Part shown: positions 16,956-24,580 of the stretch, one piece after another
Layout: every line of letters begins with the position of its first letter
How positions within the stretch are numbered: the first letter of the stretch is position 1
Notes under the pieces: generated by a model
Databases searched by the model: none
Told to the model about the DNA's origin: nothing
The model's input: the letters and a program-made list of their open reading frames with translations, nothing else
NCBI RefSeq assembly: GCF_000282215.1
Contig: NZ_AKJS01000146.1
Location: 1 to 49,536, forward strand
Source: Pseudomonas sp. GM21
GTDB lineage: Bacteria; Pseudomonadota; Gammaproteobacteria; Pseudomonadales; Pseudomonadaceae
Length of the DNA: 49,536 nt
Direction of reading: 5' to 3'
Position numbers and translations under genes: made by a program

Positions 16956-18001
16956 TCTTTGTCCTCAGGGCCACGTGGTGCGGGGTTACGGGTGATAAAC
17001 ATCGCATCACCGTAGCTGAAAAAGCGGTATCCATGCTCGACGGCCGCTTTATAAGCAGCCATGGCTTCGGGATAACCGGCGAACGCCGAAACCAGCATCA
17101 ACAGCGTGGATTCGGGCAAATGGAAGTTGGTGACCAGAGCATCGACCACATGAAACGGTCGGCCTGGGTAGATGAAAATGTCGGTGTCGCCACTGAACGG
17201 CTTGAGCACGCCATCGCGCGCAGCGCTTTCCAGCGAACGCACGCTGGTGGTCCCCACGGCCACCACGCGACCACCGCGAGCGCGGCAGGCCGCCACCGCA
17301 TCCACCACGTCCTGGCCGACTTCCAGCCATTCGCTGTGCATGTGGTGATCTTCGATCTTCTCGACGCGCACCGGCTGGAACGTGCCGGCGCCGACGTGCA
17401 AGGTCACGAACGCGGTGTCGATACCCTTGGCGGCAATCGCCTCCATCAGCGGCTGATCGAAATGCAGGCCCGCCGTCGGCGCCGCCACAGCGCCCAGGCG
17501 CTCGGCGTAGACCGTCTGATAACGCTCACGGTCCGAGCCTTCATCCGGGCGGTCTATATAAGGCGGCAACGGCATGTGCCCGACGCGGTCGAGCAGCGGC
17601 AACACCTCTTCGGCGAACCCCAACTCAAACAACGCATCGTGACGCGCCAGCATCTCGGCCTCGCCACCGCCATCAATCAGGATCTTGGAACCCGGTTTCG
17701 GCGACTTGCTGGAACGCACATGCGCCAGCACGCGATGACTGTCGAGCACGCGCTCGACCAGGATTTCCAGCTTGCCGCCGGAAGCCTTCTGGCCAAACAG
17801 CCGCGCCGGAATCACCCGGGTATTGTTGAACACCATCAAATCGCCTGGGCGCAAATGCTCAAGCAAATCAGTGAATTGACGGTGTGCCAGGGCGCCGCTG
17901 ACCCCATCAAGGGTCAACAGGCGGCTGTTGCGACGCTCGGCCAAAGGATGGCGGGCGATCAGCGAATCGGGGAGCTCGAAGGTAAAGTCAGCAACGCGCA
18001 T
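16952..18001 (-). CDS. queA: S-adenosylmethionine:tRNA ribosyltransferase-isomerase
   Basis: 349 aa. QueA turns preQ1 in tRNA into epoxyqueuosine using the ribosyl part of SAM. Seen: the N-terminus MRVADFTFELPDSLIARHP, the segment PTAGLHFD, and FHLPESTLLMLVSAFAG near the C-terminus. It is the first gene of a leftward queA-tgt-yajC-secDF unit and overlaps tgt by 4 bp. Confidence 0.97.
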   Translation of the reverse strand: MRVADFTFELPDSLIARHPLAERRNSRLLTLDGVSGALAHRQFTDLLEHLRPGDLMVFNNTRVIPARLFGQKASGGKLEILVERVLDSHRVLAHVRSSKSPKPGSKILIDGGGEAEMLARHDALFELGFAEEVLPLLDRVGHMPLPPYIDRPDEGSDRERYQTVYAERLGAVAAPTAGLHFDQPLMEAIAAKGIDTAFVTLHVGAGTFQPVRVEKIEDHHMHSEWLEVGQDVVDAVAACRARGGRVVAVGTTSVRSLESAARDGVLKPFSGDTDIFIYPGRPFHVVDALVTNFHLPESTLLMLVSAFAGYPEAMAAYKAAVEHGYRFFSYGDAMFITRNPAPRGPEDKE

Positions 18002-18066
18002 GATGGGGTTCGTCTAGCAGGGCCGGGAAGTCTAGCGGAAATATCAAAAATTCTCCATGTACCTGA

Positions 18067-18095
18067 TTGACCAACGGTTATCTCATCTCTATACT
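18067..18095 (+). promoter_or_regulatory. Promoter of tRNA-Leu
   Basis: TTGACC (18067-18072), 17-bp spacer, TATACT (18090-18095), 13 bp before the tRNA. A near-consensus sigma-70 promoter. Confidence 0.75.
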
Positions 18096-18108
18096 CCGCG
18101 GCCATTGA

Positions 18109-18193
18109 GCCCTGATGGCGGAATTGGTAGACGCGGCGGATTCAAAATCCGTTTTCGAAAGGAGTGGGAGTTCGAGTCTCCCTCGGGGCACCA
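18109..18193 (+). tRNA. tRNA-Leu (anticodon CAA)
   Basis: 85 nt including an encoded CCA. The acceptor stem is GCCCTGA / TCGGGGC with discriminator A. The D-loop region is TGGCGGAATTGGTAGACGC, the anticodon stem GCGGA / TCCGT encloses TTCAAAA (CAA at loop positions 3-5), and the T arm is GGGAGTTCGAGTCTCCC. The long variable arm is typical of leucine tRNAs. It reads UUG codons. Confidence 0.96.
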
Positions 18194-18202
18194 AAATTAA
18201 GA

Positions 18203-18231
18203 AAGGTCTTGCTTAGCAAGGCCTTTTTTTT
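18203..18231 (+). terminator. Terminator after tRNA-Leu
   Basis: Stem AAGGTCTTGC / GCAAGGCCTT (one G-T type mismatch) with loop TTA, then eight T. Confidence 0.85.
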
Positions 18232-18343
18232 CGCCCACAGAAAAGTGAGCTTGCTTACCGCTGTCGTGTAGCAGCTGCCGAAGGCTGCGAGCTTTTGATC
18301 TTCGTATTATTGGCCGGTACGACCCCTCTCAAGGATTCACCCC

Positions 18344-18673
18344 ATGGAACTGCTGCTGGAAACCGTCGCCCTGTTCTGCCTCAAGCTTGCTTATGAGACG
18401 GAGGATTCGAGTCCGATTCTTCGGGATGATTTGCTGATGAGTGATTATGAGCGGGAGGTTTTTGGGTTGTTGGTGCGGCGGGGGGATGTTGAGGGGATTC
18501 ATTTGAAGGTGGATGAATGTGTGGGGTTGGCGCGGGAAGCCATCGGCGGTGTTGATAAGCCGCTGGGACAGGAATTGCAGAGGTTGGCGGCTGAATTTTC
18601 CAGTGTTCAGACGATAGCGGAGTTTGATCCCGCGCTCGGTGCGCTCAAGGATTATTTGAAAGACATTCAATGA
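18344..18673 (+). CDS. Hypothetical acidic helical protein, 109 aa
   Basis: 109 aa, MELLLETVALFCLKLAYE..., rich in Leu, Glu and Asp, with no recognised domain or signal peptide. Some wobble positions are unusually G-rich (runs such as GGGGGG near 18480). A decayed copy of the same gene is found at 20693-20880, where SPILRDDLLMSDYER aligns with IPTLREDLIVSDNQR and GDVEGIHLKVDE aligns with GNIEAIQRKVEM. So the gene was duplicated or the locus was split by the AT-rich insert. Function unknown. Confidence 0.7.
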   Translation: MELLLETVALFCLKLAYETEDSSPILRDDLLMSDYEREVFGLLVRRGDVEGIHLKVDECVGLAREAIGGVDKPLGQELQRLAAEFSSVQTIAEFDPALGALKDYLKDIQ

Positions 18674-18820
18674 ATGAAGACGGGCGACCTATGAAGCGGA
18701 AGCGCCCGAGTCGGGCCGATATGTATTATCCAAGAATAAAACCGTCTCCTTCTCCCACAGAATTGTTCGGATTCATCGGTGGGCTGTGAGAGGATTATAC
18801 CCGCACCTATTAGAGGCTGC

Positions 18821-19927
18821 ATGGAGCGCAAAGTGAGAGATCTAGTAGATATTGCAGCACCTGGAGAGCCCGAAAAAAAGCCCGTAATAATAGGCTTTCA
18901 AAAAAGAAGCAAGTCTTACTGGGACTCTATTTTTGTTGGTCATAATTTGCATTTAACGCCGCACGGCTGGGACTTTACGAACAACAAAGGTCCCAGCCAA
19001 CTTTTATTTACTTCAACTGGATTATTAGAGTATATTGAGAAAAAATCATTACGTAGATTTAACTGCAAGTCAATAAACTTCCACGAATGTGATTTTAATG
19101 GCGAGTTCGTTAGCGAAGTTTCTCGACATGAAATATCGTTTGGCAAGTGTAGCTTTACTAAATGCGACTTCGGCGGTGGTGTTTGGAGAGGGGTAAAATT
19201 TAGCGAGTGTAAATTCGATCGCTGTTCTTTTACAATGGCGGAATTTCAAGACTGTATTTTTTACGAATGCGAATGGATTGATATCACATTGTCTGGCACT
19301 GAGACAAAATTGCCGAACACACTAATATCAAATCCCGATAAATTTATAAGTGCAGCCTATACAAACCTTGACAAAAAAATCTTATCTAAGTACAGCAAGA
19401 ACCCAAGCTATCAGAAAATGAGATTAGAAGGAACCAAGGCTAAATTTTCTCGAACGCTACTTAAAAACGCTGAAAACCATGGTGATGATGACGCATACTA
19501 TGGCGCCGTCAAAACATATTTAAACCAATCGCTAAAGAGCAAACTTCATCAGTCGAAATACGAAATCATGCATGGGAAGGGTTTTGTAGGCCACGGGATG
19601 AATTTTTTAGCTGCATGCCTTGAACTACTTTTGCTAAACATGTCCGGATTTGTTAATTGCTGGGGCAAAAGCATCGCACGACCAGCAATAATTGGAATTC
19701 TACTAACTCTTGCATTTGGAATTTTATATGGCTATATGCTTGACGACTTTCAAAAAGGGCTCATAAAAGGTTTTGACATTACCTTTTTGGTAGGCTATAC
19801 AAAATATGCTAGCGCCGACAACCCAGTTAATATCCAAGCACTGTACGGAATTAACGCCTTTTTTGGTCTCTGGTGGTATGCAGTACTAGTACCTACGCTG
19901 ATTAATAGAATAAGTAGGGTTAATTAA
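18821..19927 (+). CDS. Pentapeptide-repeat protein with C-terminal ion-channel-like membrane domain
   Basis: 368 aa from ATG at 18821, which has an AGAGG ribosome site; an in-frame GTG at 18779 has none. Residues about 80-155 are spaced Cys/Phe pentapeptide-like repeats (CKSINFHECDFNG, FGKCSFTKCDFGG, FSECKFDRCSF). A charged helical linker follows. The C-terminus has hydrophobic segments near 259-277, 288-307 and 341-361, with FDITFLVGYTKYAS between the last two, as in small two-segment channels. The stop overlaps the next start (TAATG), so the two proteins are probably made together. Codon use is AT-rich, unlike the flanking core genes, which suggests transfer. Channel activity is inference from layout only. 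Confidence 0.7.
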   Translation: MERKVRDLVDIAAPGEPEKKPVIIGFQKRSKSYWDSIFVGHNLHLTPHGWDFTNNKGPSQLLFTSTGLLEYIEKKSLRRFNCKSINFHECDFNGEFVSEVSRHEISFGKCSFTKCDFGGGVWRGVKFSECKFDRCSFTMAEFQDCIFYECEWIDITLSGTETKLPNTLISNPDKFISAAYTNLDKKILSKYSKNPSYQKMRLEGTKAKFSRTLLKNAENHGDDDAYYGAVKTYLNQSLKSKLHQSKYEIMHGKGFVGHGMNFLAACLELLLLNMSGFVNCWGKSIARPAIIGILLTLAFGILYGYMLDDFQKGLIKGFDITFLVGYTKYASADNPVNIQALYGINAFFGLWWYAVLVPTLINRISRVN

Positions 19928-20622
19928 TGCCTATTCTTTCACTTGTCGTATATGGAAGTCGTGCTCGTGAGGATCATTCTGTAGATTCAGATACAGACCT
20001 GTTTGCGGTCACTGATGATGAACGATATGAAATGATAGTGGAGGGCACCACTAACATTGCTTGCTACCCTTTGGCTCAAGCTATTTCTAGAGCAGAGGGT
20101 GGCGACTTGTTTTTCATGCACATCAGCCTAGAAGCCAAAGTAATATATGACCCGGGAAACATCTTTGATAAAATCAGAAGAAGTTTTATAAAAAAAGAAA
20201 GTTATAGCACCGAAATTTCAAATGCAAGCGAACTGGGTTACGCACTGATCGCACACGCTAAAAATATTCAAGACTACTATCTCCTCAACAAAAGACTTGC
20301 GTGGTGTTTAAGAACTATTCTGATCGCCAGGTCCGCTGAGCTAGGGCACCCAACCTTTTCAAAGGAAGGACTCGCGGATATTTTCCAAGATAAAGCACTA
20401 ATTGGACTAATTTCTTTAAAAGACAATGAAACATATATCGCCAAAGCTTATCCGGAGTTTCATTCGGCATTCCTAAAATACGGCACCGGCCCAAATACAC
20501 AAATGCCGACAGATTTTAGTGAGCTAATGGTGTACTTCCTTGAGCGTGAAAATTTAATGGGCATGAAGACCGCAAGACTACTGAGTCATGATGTAGAGTT
20601 TGAAGGTTATGACTGGAGTTAA
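19927..20622 (+). CDS. Minimal nucleotidyltransferase-fold protein with a possible HEPN-like C-terminal half
   Basis: 231 aa. The N-terminal active-site signature is G10-S11 followed ten residues later by D22-T-D24 (YGSRAREDHSVDSDTDLF), with a candidate third acid region at KVIYDP (71-76). This is the DNA polymerase-beta/MNT nucleotidyltransferase pattern. The C-terminal half is helical and contains R135-SAELG-H141, which fits the RX4-6H pattern of HEPN domains; that reading is tentative. It is translationally coupled to the pentapeptide membrane protein. MNT and HEPN proteins commonly act in toxin-antitoxin and defence systems, but no known system is recognised here. AT-rich. Confidence 0.7.
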   Translation: MPILSLVVYGSRAREDHSVDSDTDLFAVTDDERYEMIVEGTTNIACYPLAQAISRAEGGDLFFMHISLEAKVIYDPGNIFDKIRRSFIKKESYSTEISNASELGYALIAHAKNIQDYYLLNKRLAWCLRTILIARSAELGHPTFSKEGLADIFQDKALIGLISLKDNETYIAKAYPEFHSAFLKYGTGPNTQMPTDFSELMVYFLERENLMGMKTARLLSHDVEFEGYDWS

Positions 20623-20692
20623 ACTTTCACCAAGCCACTTAAAATTATAACTGCGAGACCACTTTCAATTACAACTTAAAAGTTGTTACTAG

Positions 20693-20880
20693 ACGAGTGA
20701 TCAAATTCCGACTTTACGTGAAGATCTGATTGTGAGCGACAACCAGCGATATTTAAGTTACTAGTGGGCCAGGGAACATTGAGGCGATTCAACGAAAGGT
20801 GGAAATGCGCTTAGAATTAACGCTAGAAGCAGTTGGATGGTATGGATAAAAAACTGGAACTGGAGCCATAAAGTTCGCAG
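20693..20880 (+). pseudogene. Decayed copy of the 109-aa gene at 18344
   Basis: Three frames must be joined to read it. 20699-20764 gives DQIPTLREDLIVSDNQR and then a stop. 20766-20849 (shifted frame) gives GNIEAIQRKVEMRLELTLEAVG and then a stop. From about 20839, in a third frame, GMDKKLELEP aligns with GVDKPLGQEL. Order and spacing follow the intact gene, so homology is clear by eye despite stops and frameshifts. It lies between the nucleotidyltransferase and the helicase pair. Base composition has drifted to AT-rich. Confidence 0.75.
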
Positions 20881-21003
20881 TAGATTTCGGCAAAGAATTG
20901 AAAAGGACCTGATTTATTTTACAAGCATTAAATCAATGTCCACAATCCAAAACGAGAGCGATATAGATCACTAAAAAGCTATATATCAATAAACACAGAA
21001 AAC

Positions 21004-21028
21004 AAAAAGCCCAGCCTTGCACCGGGCG
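21004..21028 (-). terminator. Terminator of the helicase operon
   Basis: Reading leftward: GCCCGG, 7-nt loop, CTGGGC (one G-U pair), then TTTTTG. It lies just after the 142-aa gene. Confidence 0.7.
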
Positions 21029-21046
21029 TTCCATTCAGAATCACAA

Positions 21047-21475
21047 TCAAGCCACTAGCTTCAAACGCTCACCAATTGAACTAATCAAATCTTGAGGCAA
21101 CGTATCAAGCACCTCACTGATCGCCTTGGCTGTCAATCCAGCGTTAGACAGACATCGAGTAACGTCCGCAATCGCTTTCGCTATAGCCGCATCCCTACAC
21201 CACTGGACAGAAAACTTACTAGAACCGACACGCTGCTCAACCCTAATTAGATATCTTTCCATACTATAAGTGTAGCGCATACAAACTTTCTGAGAGAAGC
21301 TCTCTAACTCTTCTTGATAAGAGAGTTCAAGAGTCAAAACTGAACCTCTCCTCTTCAAGGCGTAATCAGTATATTCTACATCAAACAAATTATCAGCAAG
21401 ATCGGAAGGCTGAACACCCCGAGTTAGATGTAGATCAAGCAAGCCCTGGACCGATTCATCCAAAGAAACATTCAT
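21047..21475 (-). CDS. Unknown 142-aa protein coupled to the helicase
   Basis: 142 aa, MNVSLDESVQGLLDLHLTRG.... No domain recognised and no signal or membrane segment. The middle is beta-rich (RRGSVLTLELSYQEELESF, MRYTYSMERYLIRVEQRVG), and the C-terminus is helical and ends GERLKLVA. The start overlaps the helicase stop by ATGA, so it is a partner of that protein by position. AT-rich, and followed by a terminator. Confidence 0.65.
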   Translation of the reverse strand: MNVSLDESVQGLLDLHLTRGVQPSDLADNLFDVEYTDYALKRRGSVLTLELSYQEELESFSQKVCMRYTYSMERYLIRVEQRVGSSKFSVQWCRDAAIAKAIADVTRCLSNAGLTAKAISEVLDTLPQDLISSIGERLKLVA

Positions 21476-23328
21476 CGGAGCATACCTCTTAACTCTTCCA
21501 CTATAGCTGGAACATAATCTAAAGCTTGCATTAAGGCCTTATTTTCTAAGGCCTCGCGCTTACCGAAGCGGGAGTATAGCTTGTGATTGATATAAATTAC
21601 AAGCACACCATCATTGGGAGTATCCAGATTAATATAACTTACAATCTTTTTGAAAGTCCTACTTAGTTCTACTCCTTTATCTTCCAACCCACGATCAGAT
21701 AACAAGCTTGCGGACTCATCCTGAATTTTCTTCGCTAATATTTTACGAAGCTGCTGACGGGCTAGGGCAGGCCTCTTCTCAATCAAATTCGGATCAATAT
21801 ATTGTGATACTTCTTTAGTTTTTGCGTCCACCAACACATCTTTTAAACGTTTGAGAGTCTCCTCATCAAAGTTGCCTGCCTTTTGAATCTCTGTAAGCTG
21901 AGCTTCTGCCGCCTCGTTAATTTCTTGACGCTTTTGCTTAAACAGTAGATTAAAGTCCAAATCATCTAAATAGGACTCGGCATTACCTGAAAAAATAGCC
22001 TCGGTGACGACTCCGCCCAATGAGCTATCGCGTTCGAGATAGTCACGCTCCAAAAACTCGTACTCTCTTGTCCTCTGATGCTTTGCTCTATCTACTTCTT
22101 GCTGAAAAATATGCCACATTTCATCAAGGCCTGTTTCCTGATGGTAGATGATCAGGGCATTATTATCGATTTCAAATGCACTGATCTCTTCGACAGGAAT
22201 CGCTCGAAGAATACGCCCTACAATTTGCGCAAAGGCATTAATACTTCGGTAAGGTCGAAATAAGGCAAGAATGGTAAGATATTTGTGGTCATACCCCTCC
22301 ATCAACATATTCACAGAAACTACTACTTCAACCTCATGCGCATCAATTTTCCGGAACTCAGACAAAACATCTGCCGAATCCATTTGACTATGTACAAGCG
22401 CCACAGGCAAACCTAGTTCGCCATACCATTTTTTCAAGTCTTCAGCATGCGCAATACTGCATCCGACAGCGAGAATCTTATGTGACACTTTGGGAGATTG
22501 CTTTTTGAGTTCCTTCAACTTCTCAACACTATGATTAATTACATCCTTTGAACACTCTTCTGACAAAGCAACGCTCTTTTCTACCCACTCCTTATCCTTA
22601 AGTTCCATCACCTCATCCCGAGTAAATTTTCGCCCGGGATAATCAGCGATTGTAAAGAACAGCGAGTGCGCGCTGACCGTCTCCTTCCTTAACCATTTTA
22701 CATATTTATCCCTCATTACTTCTGAGAGTTGCGTTTCATGGATAAGAGCACCAGGGAGTTCTTGATTATCGCCACGGTAGGGTGTGCCCGTTACAAAAAG
22801 TTTTTTTGCAGCTCCAAAATACCCTAGCAACTGTTTCCAACTATCGGCCGGAGCGTGATGCGCCTCGTCAATTATTATTAAATCAAAATAATCCGAAGGA
22901 ACTGCATCAACAAGAGAAGCTCCTCTACTATTTGTGAGCTGCTGAATATTCGAATACACTATATTGCTATCATCCAGATGCTGCCTGAGCAACCCCGTAG
23001 AGTACTCAACCGTAACTGGCAAGTCTTGATGATTGAATAAAACATCGAAATTAATCCAAAAATTATCATACAACGCCTCCTGAGTCTTCCTAATACTATC
23101 CTTAGTAACTAGCCCAGGAGTAACAATGAGAACCCGCCCACTACACGTACCAAAAGGAGCAATAGAAATAAGACCGCTTTTACCAGTACCCGTAGGAAGG
23201 ACTACCAAAGCCTCTTTATTCTCCGGAACACAAAAAAAAGATTTTATTTTTAGGTACGCTTCGATTTGTGGTGTGCGCAACCTGCTGTTACCTTCGATGT
23301 TCACAGCAGTATCAATAAAATAATTCAT
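21472..23328 (-). CDS. DEAH-box superfamily 2 helicase (type III restriction/Res-like)
   Basis: 618 aa from ATG at 23328; an in-frame TTG at 23361 would add 11 residues and has little to favour it. Motif I is PTGTGKS (45-51), motif II DEAH (154-157), motif III TGTP (180-183), and motif VI QIVGRILRA (368-376). This is a complete SF2 translocase core. The last 240 residues (charged helices, then VLVIYINHKLYSRFG) are not recognised, and no nuclease or methylase motif is seen. It forms a two-gene operon with the 142-aa protein. Such helicases occur in restriction and phage-defence systems; that role is inferred. AT-rich, unlike the core genome. Confidence 0.8.
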   Translation of the reverse strand: MNYFIDTAVNIEGNSRLRTPQIEAYLKIKSFFCVPENKEALVVLPTGTGKSGLISIAPFGTCSGRVLIVTPGLVTKDSIRKTQEALYDNFWINFDVLFNHQDLPVTVEYSTGLLRQHLDDSNIVYSNIQQLTNSRGASLVDAVPSDYFDLIIIDEAHHAPADSWKQLLGYFGAAKKLFVTGTPYRGDNQELPGALIHETQLSEVMRDKYVKWLRKETVSAHSLFFTIADYPGRKFTRDEVMELKDKEWVEKSVALSEECSKDVINHSVEKLKELKKQSPKVSHKILAVGCSIAHAEDLKKWYGELGLPVALVHSQMDSADVLSEFRKIDAHEVEVVVSVNMLMEGYDHKYLTILALFRPYRSINAFAQIVGRILRAIPVEEISAFEIDNNALIIYHQETGLDEMWHIFQQEVDRAKHQRTREYEFLERDYLERDSSLGGVVTEAIFSGNAESYLDDLDFNLLFKQKRQEINEAAEAQLTEIQKAGNFDEETLKRLKDVLVDAKTKEVSQYIDPNLIEKRPALARQQLRKILAKKIQDESASLLSDRGLEDKGVELSRTFKKIVSYINLDTPNDGVLVIYINHKLYSRFGKREALENKALMQALDYVPAIVEELRGMLR

Positions 23329-23361
23329 ATTATTATTTAATTCCTGAATAGAAACGCCCAA

Positions 23362-23765
23362 ACGTTGAAAATCTGAAAGACTTGCACAAATTCTTCAAGC
23401 GACTCAATTTTGCTCCTACATTCCCCCCTTCCTGCGAGCTCACCATTCCACCGTTGAGCGGCAAAAACCTAATAGTGAGAATTAAACACCAGTATCGGGA
23501 TTATGCTTCCAGAGCCTAGCTTACAAGTACATGCTTGCCCAATTGTCGCTGATAATGTCCTTTTGAATACGCCCATGCTTTGTCGAGCCTTCGGTGATTG
23601 GAACGATACTGGAAGGCCGCGAAATTGGAAATGTCAGAGGGTTCCGAAATAGCCGTAGGGATATTTTCTTCGCAGCCTAAAACTATTGAATTGCAGGGAA
23701 AGTTGCGCACGAGTCAGGAGCTTTCAAAGGTTGCAGGAAGCGGATCTGCACGATACTCTCCCACC
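23362..23765. other. Non-coding right edge of the AT-rich island
   Basis: No supported gene. Composition changes from AT-rich to GC-rich over about 23400-23650. Short open frames here have no ribosome site or recognisable product. The helicase promoter should lie at the left end of this stretch. Confidence 0.4.
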
Positions 23766-23980
23766 GTCGCTGCCAATTCAGCGACCGGGTGTGGTAACCC
23801 GAGTTATTCAAGGCGCAACAGCGCCCCAGACACGTCATCAGGCGCTTTTTTTATGCCTGCGGCGTGAGTCATGGCGGCTGTGCGTGGGACGCCTTCGGGC
23901 GTGCCGGTTTCCTTGATTCCCGGTTTACCACCCTGCGCACAGCTGTCACCCATTCGTGTGGTAACGAATCTGGCAGCTCC
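23766..23980 (+). ncRNA. Strongly structured RNA element upstream of the DUF3077 gene
   Basis: A chain of hairpins seen in sequence. GTCGCTG/CAGCGAC lies at 23766-23785. CGGGT/ACCCG around loop GTGGTA is at 23786-23801. GGCGC-AACA-GCGCC is at 23812-23825 and competes with AGCGCC/GGCGCT plus T7 at 23820-23852, which looks like a terminator. Then GCTGTGCG (23877-23884) pairs with CGCACAGC (23936-23943) and encloses ACGCC-TTCG-GGCGT (23889-23902). Last, ATTCGT/ACGAAT at 23952-23969 again has loop GTGGTA, flanked by AGCTG/CAGCT. Pairing on this scale suggests a conserved RNA or a recombination target; which one is not known. Confidence 0.55.
23820..23852 (+). terminator. Possible terminator or attenuator within the structured element
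   Basis: Stem AGCGCC / GGCGCT with a 15-nt loop and seven T. An alternative hairpin GGCGC-AACA-GCGCC uses the same left arm, so the two cannot form together. Confidence 0.5.
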
Positions 23981-24000
23981 ATATATCAAGGAGTCTGATA

Positions 24001-24117
24001 ATGCGCAGCATCAATCCGTACGAAATTTGGCATTTCCTTCAACGCGACTCCCGGTTGCGTAACGCCCCACTGTCTACCCTCTCCCACCGCACCTCCATCA
24101 TCGGAGGTGGCCAATGA
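24001..24117 (+). CDS. 38-aa small protein coupled to the DUF3077 gene
   Basis: MRSINPYEIWHFLQRDSRLR... to TGA at 24115-24117. It has a good AAGGAG ribosome site 7 bp upstream. Its end carries the GGAGG ribosome site of the next gene, and its stop overlaps that start by ATGA. It could be a real small protein or a leader whose translation opens the next gene. No family recognised. Confidence 0.5.
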   Translation: MRSINPYEIWHFLQRDSRLRNAPLSTLSHRTSIIGGGQ

Positions 24118-24425
24118 CCGATCAATCCGAGCTGAAAACCATCGGCCTAACACCTGCCATTTACTGCGCAGATCAACCGCTCTTCCATGTCACTCGTGGC
24201 GTTCCCCTCGGCGATGCATTGGCCATGGCTTCTGACTTTCTGTTTCTCGCCAAGAAGCTGAACGAAGATGCCGCCTACGCCACAGACACCGATCGCCATG
24301 CCTGGGCTGCGCATTATTTGACGGCGATGAGTAAGGCGGTGGTTGATGATGCGGTGAAGGTGCTTGGGCGGGGTCGGGGTTCTGCGGCGGCGCCTGAGCG
24401 GACGGCGGGAACGTCTGAAGGGTAG
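24114..24425 (+). CDS. DUF3077 family protein
   Basis: 103 aa. The pattern of a short beta region, then PLGDALAMASDFLFLAKKL, then HAWAAHYLTAMSKAVVDDA is that of the DUF3077 family, which is largely found in Pseudomonas and has no known function. The family is recognised from memory of its A-rich helix pattern, not from a search. GGAGG ribosome site. The C-terminal tail (GRGRGSAAAPERTAGTSEG) is low complexity and probably disordered. Confidence 0.75.
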   Translation: MTDQSELKTIGLTPAIYCADQPLFHVTRGVPLGDALAMASDFLFLAKKLNEDAAYATDTDRHAWAAHYLTAMSKAVVDDAVKVLGRGRGSAAAPERTAGTSEG

Positions 24426-24495
24426 CGGTTGAAAAATGGGGAGTGGGCTGCTAGATGGCGGCGGTAGGTTCAGCGTTGATGTTGGCTGAACTGGC

Positions 24496-24521
24496 GCTAT
24501 CGCGAGCAGGCTCGCTCCCAC
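24496..24521. repeat. Single REP unit
   Basis: CTATCGCGAGCAGGCTCGCT... with internal palindrome GCGAGC-AG-GCTCGC followed by CCCACA. One arm only; no inverted partner nearby. Confidence 0.75.
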
Positions 24522-24546
24522 ATTGGATTTACATTTAGTCAGTTGG

Positions 24547-24570
24547 AGCCCCGAGCTTTCGGGGCTTTTT
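24547..24570. terminator. Terminator between the DUF3077 and PH-domain genes
   Basis: AGCCCC / GGGGCT stem with loop GAGCTTTC, then five T on the plus strand. It lies between two converging genes; the T-run serves the rightward one best. Confidence 0.75.
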
Positions 24571-24580
24571 AGTGTTCAGA

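Noticed and set aside
18172..18193. tRNA-Leu 3' end as an attachment site for the island
   Set aside because: No second copy of the tRNA 3' end was seen at the right edge of the island and no integrase is present in the window.
19927..20622. CBASS-type CD-NTase
   Set aside because: The motif GS-x10-DxD would fit, but 231 aa is too short for that family and the C-terminal half looks different.
23516..23867. Short overlapping frames on both strands near 23.5-23.9 kb
   Set aside because: No ribosome sites, no recognisable products, and they overlap the hairpin-rich element.
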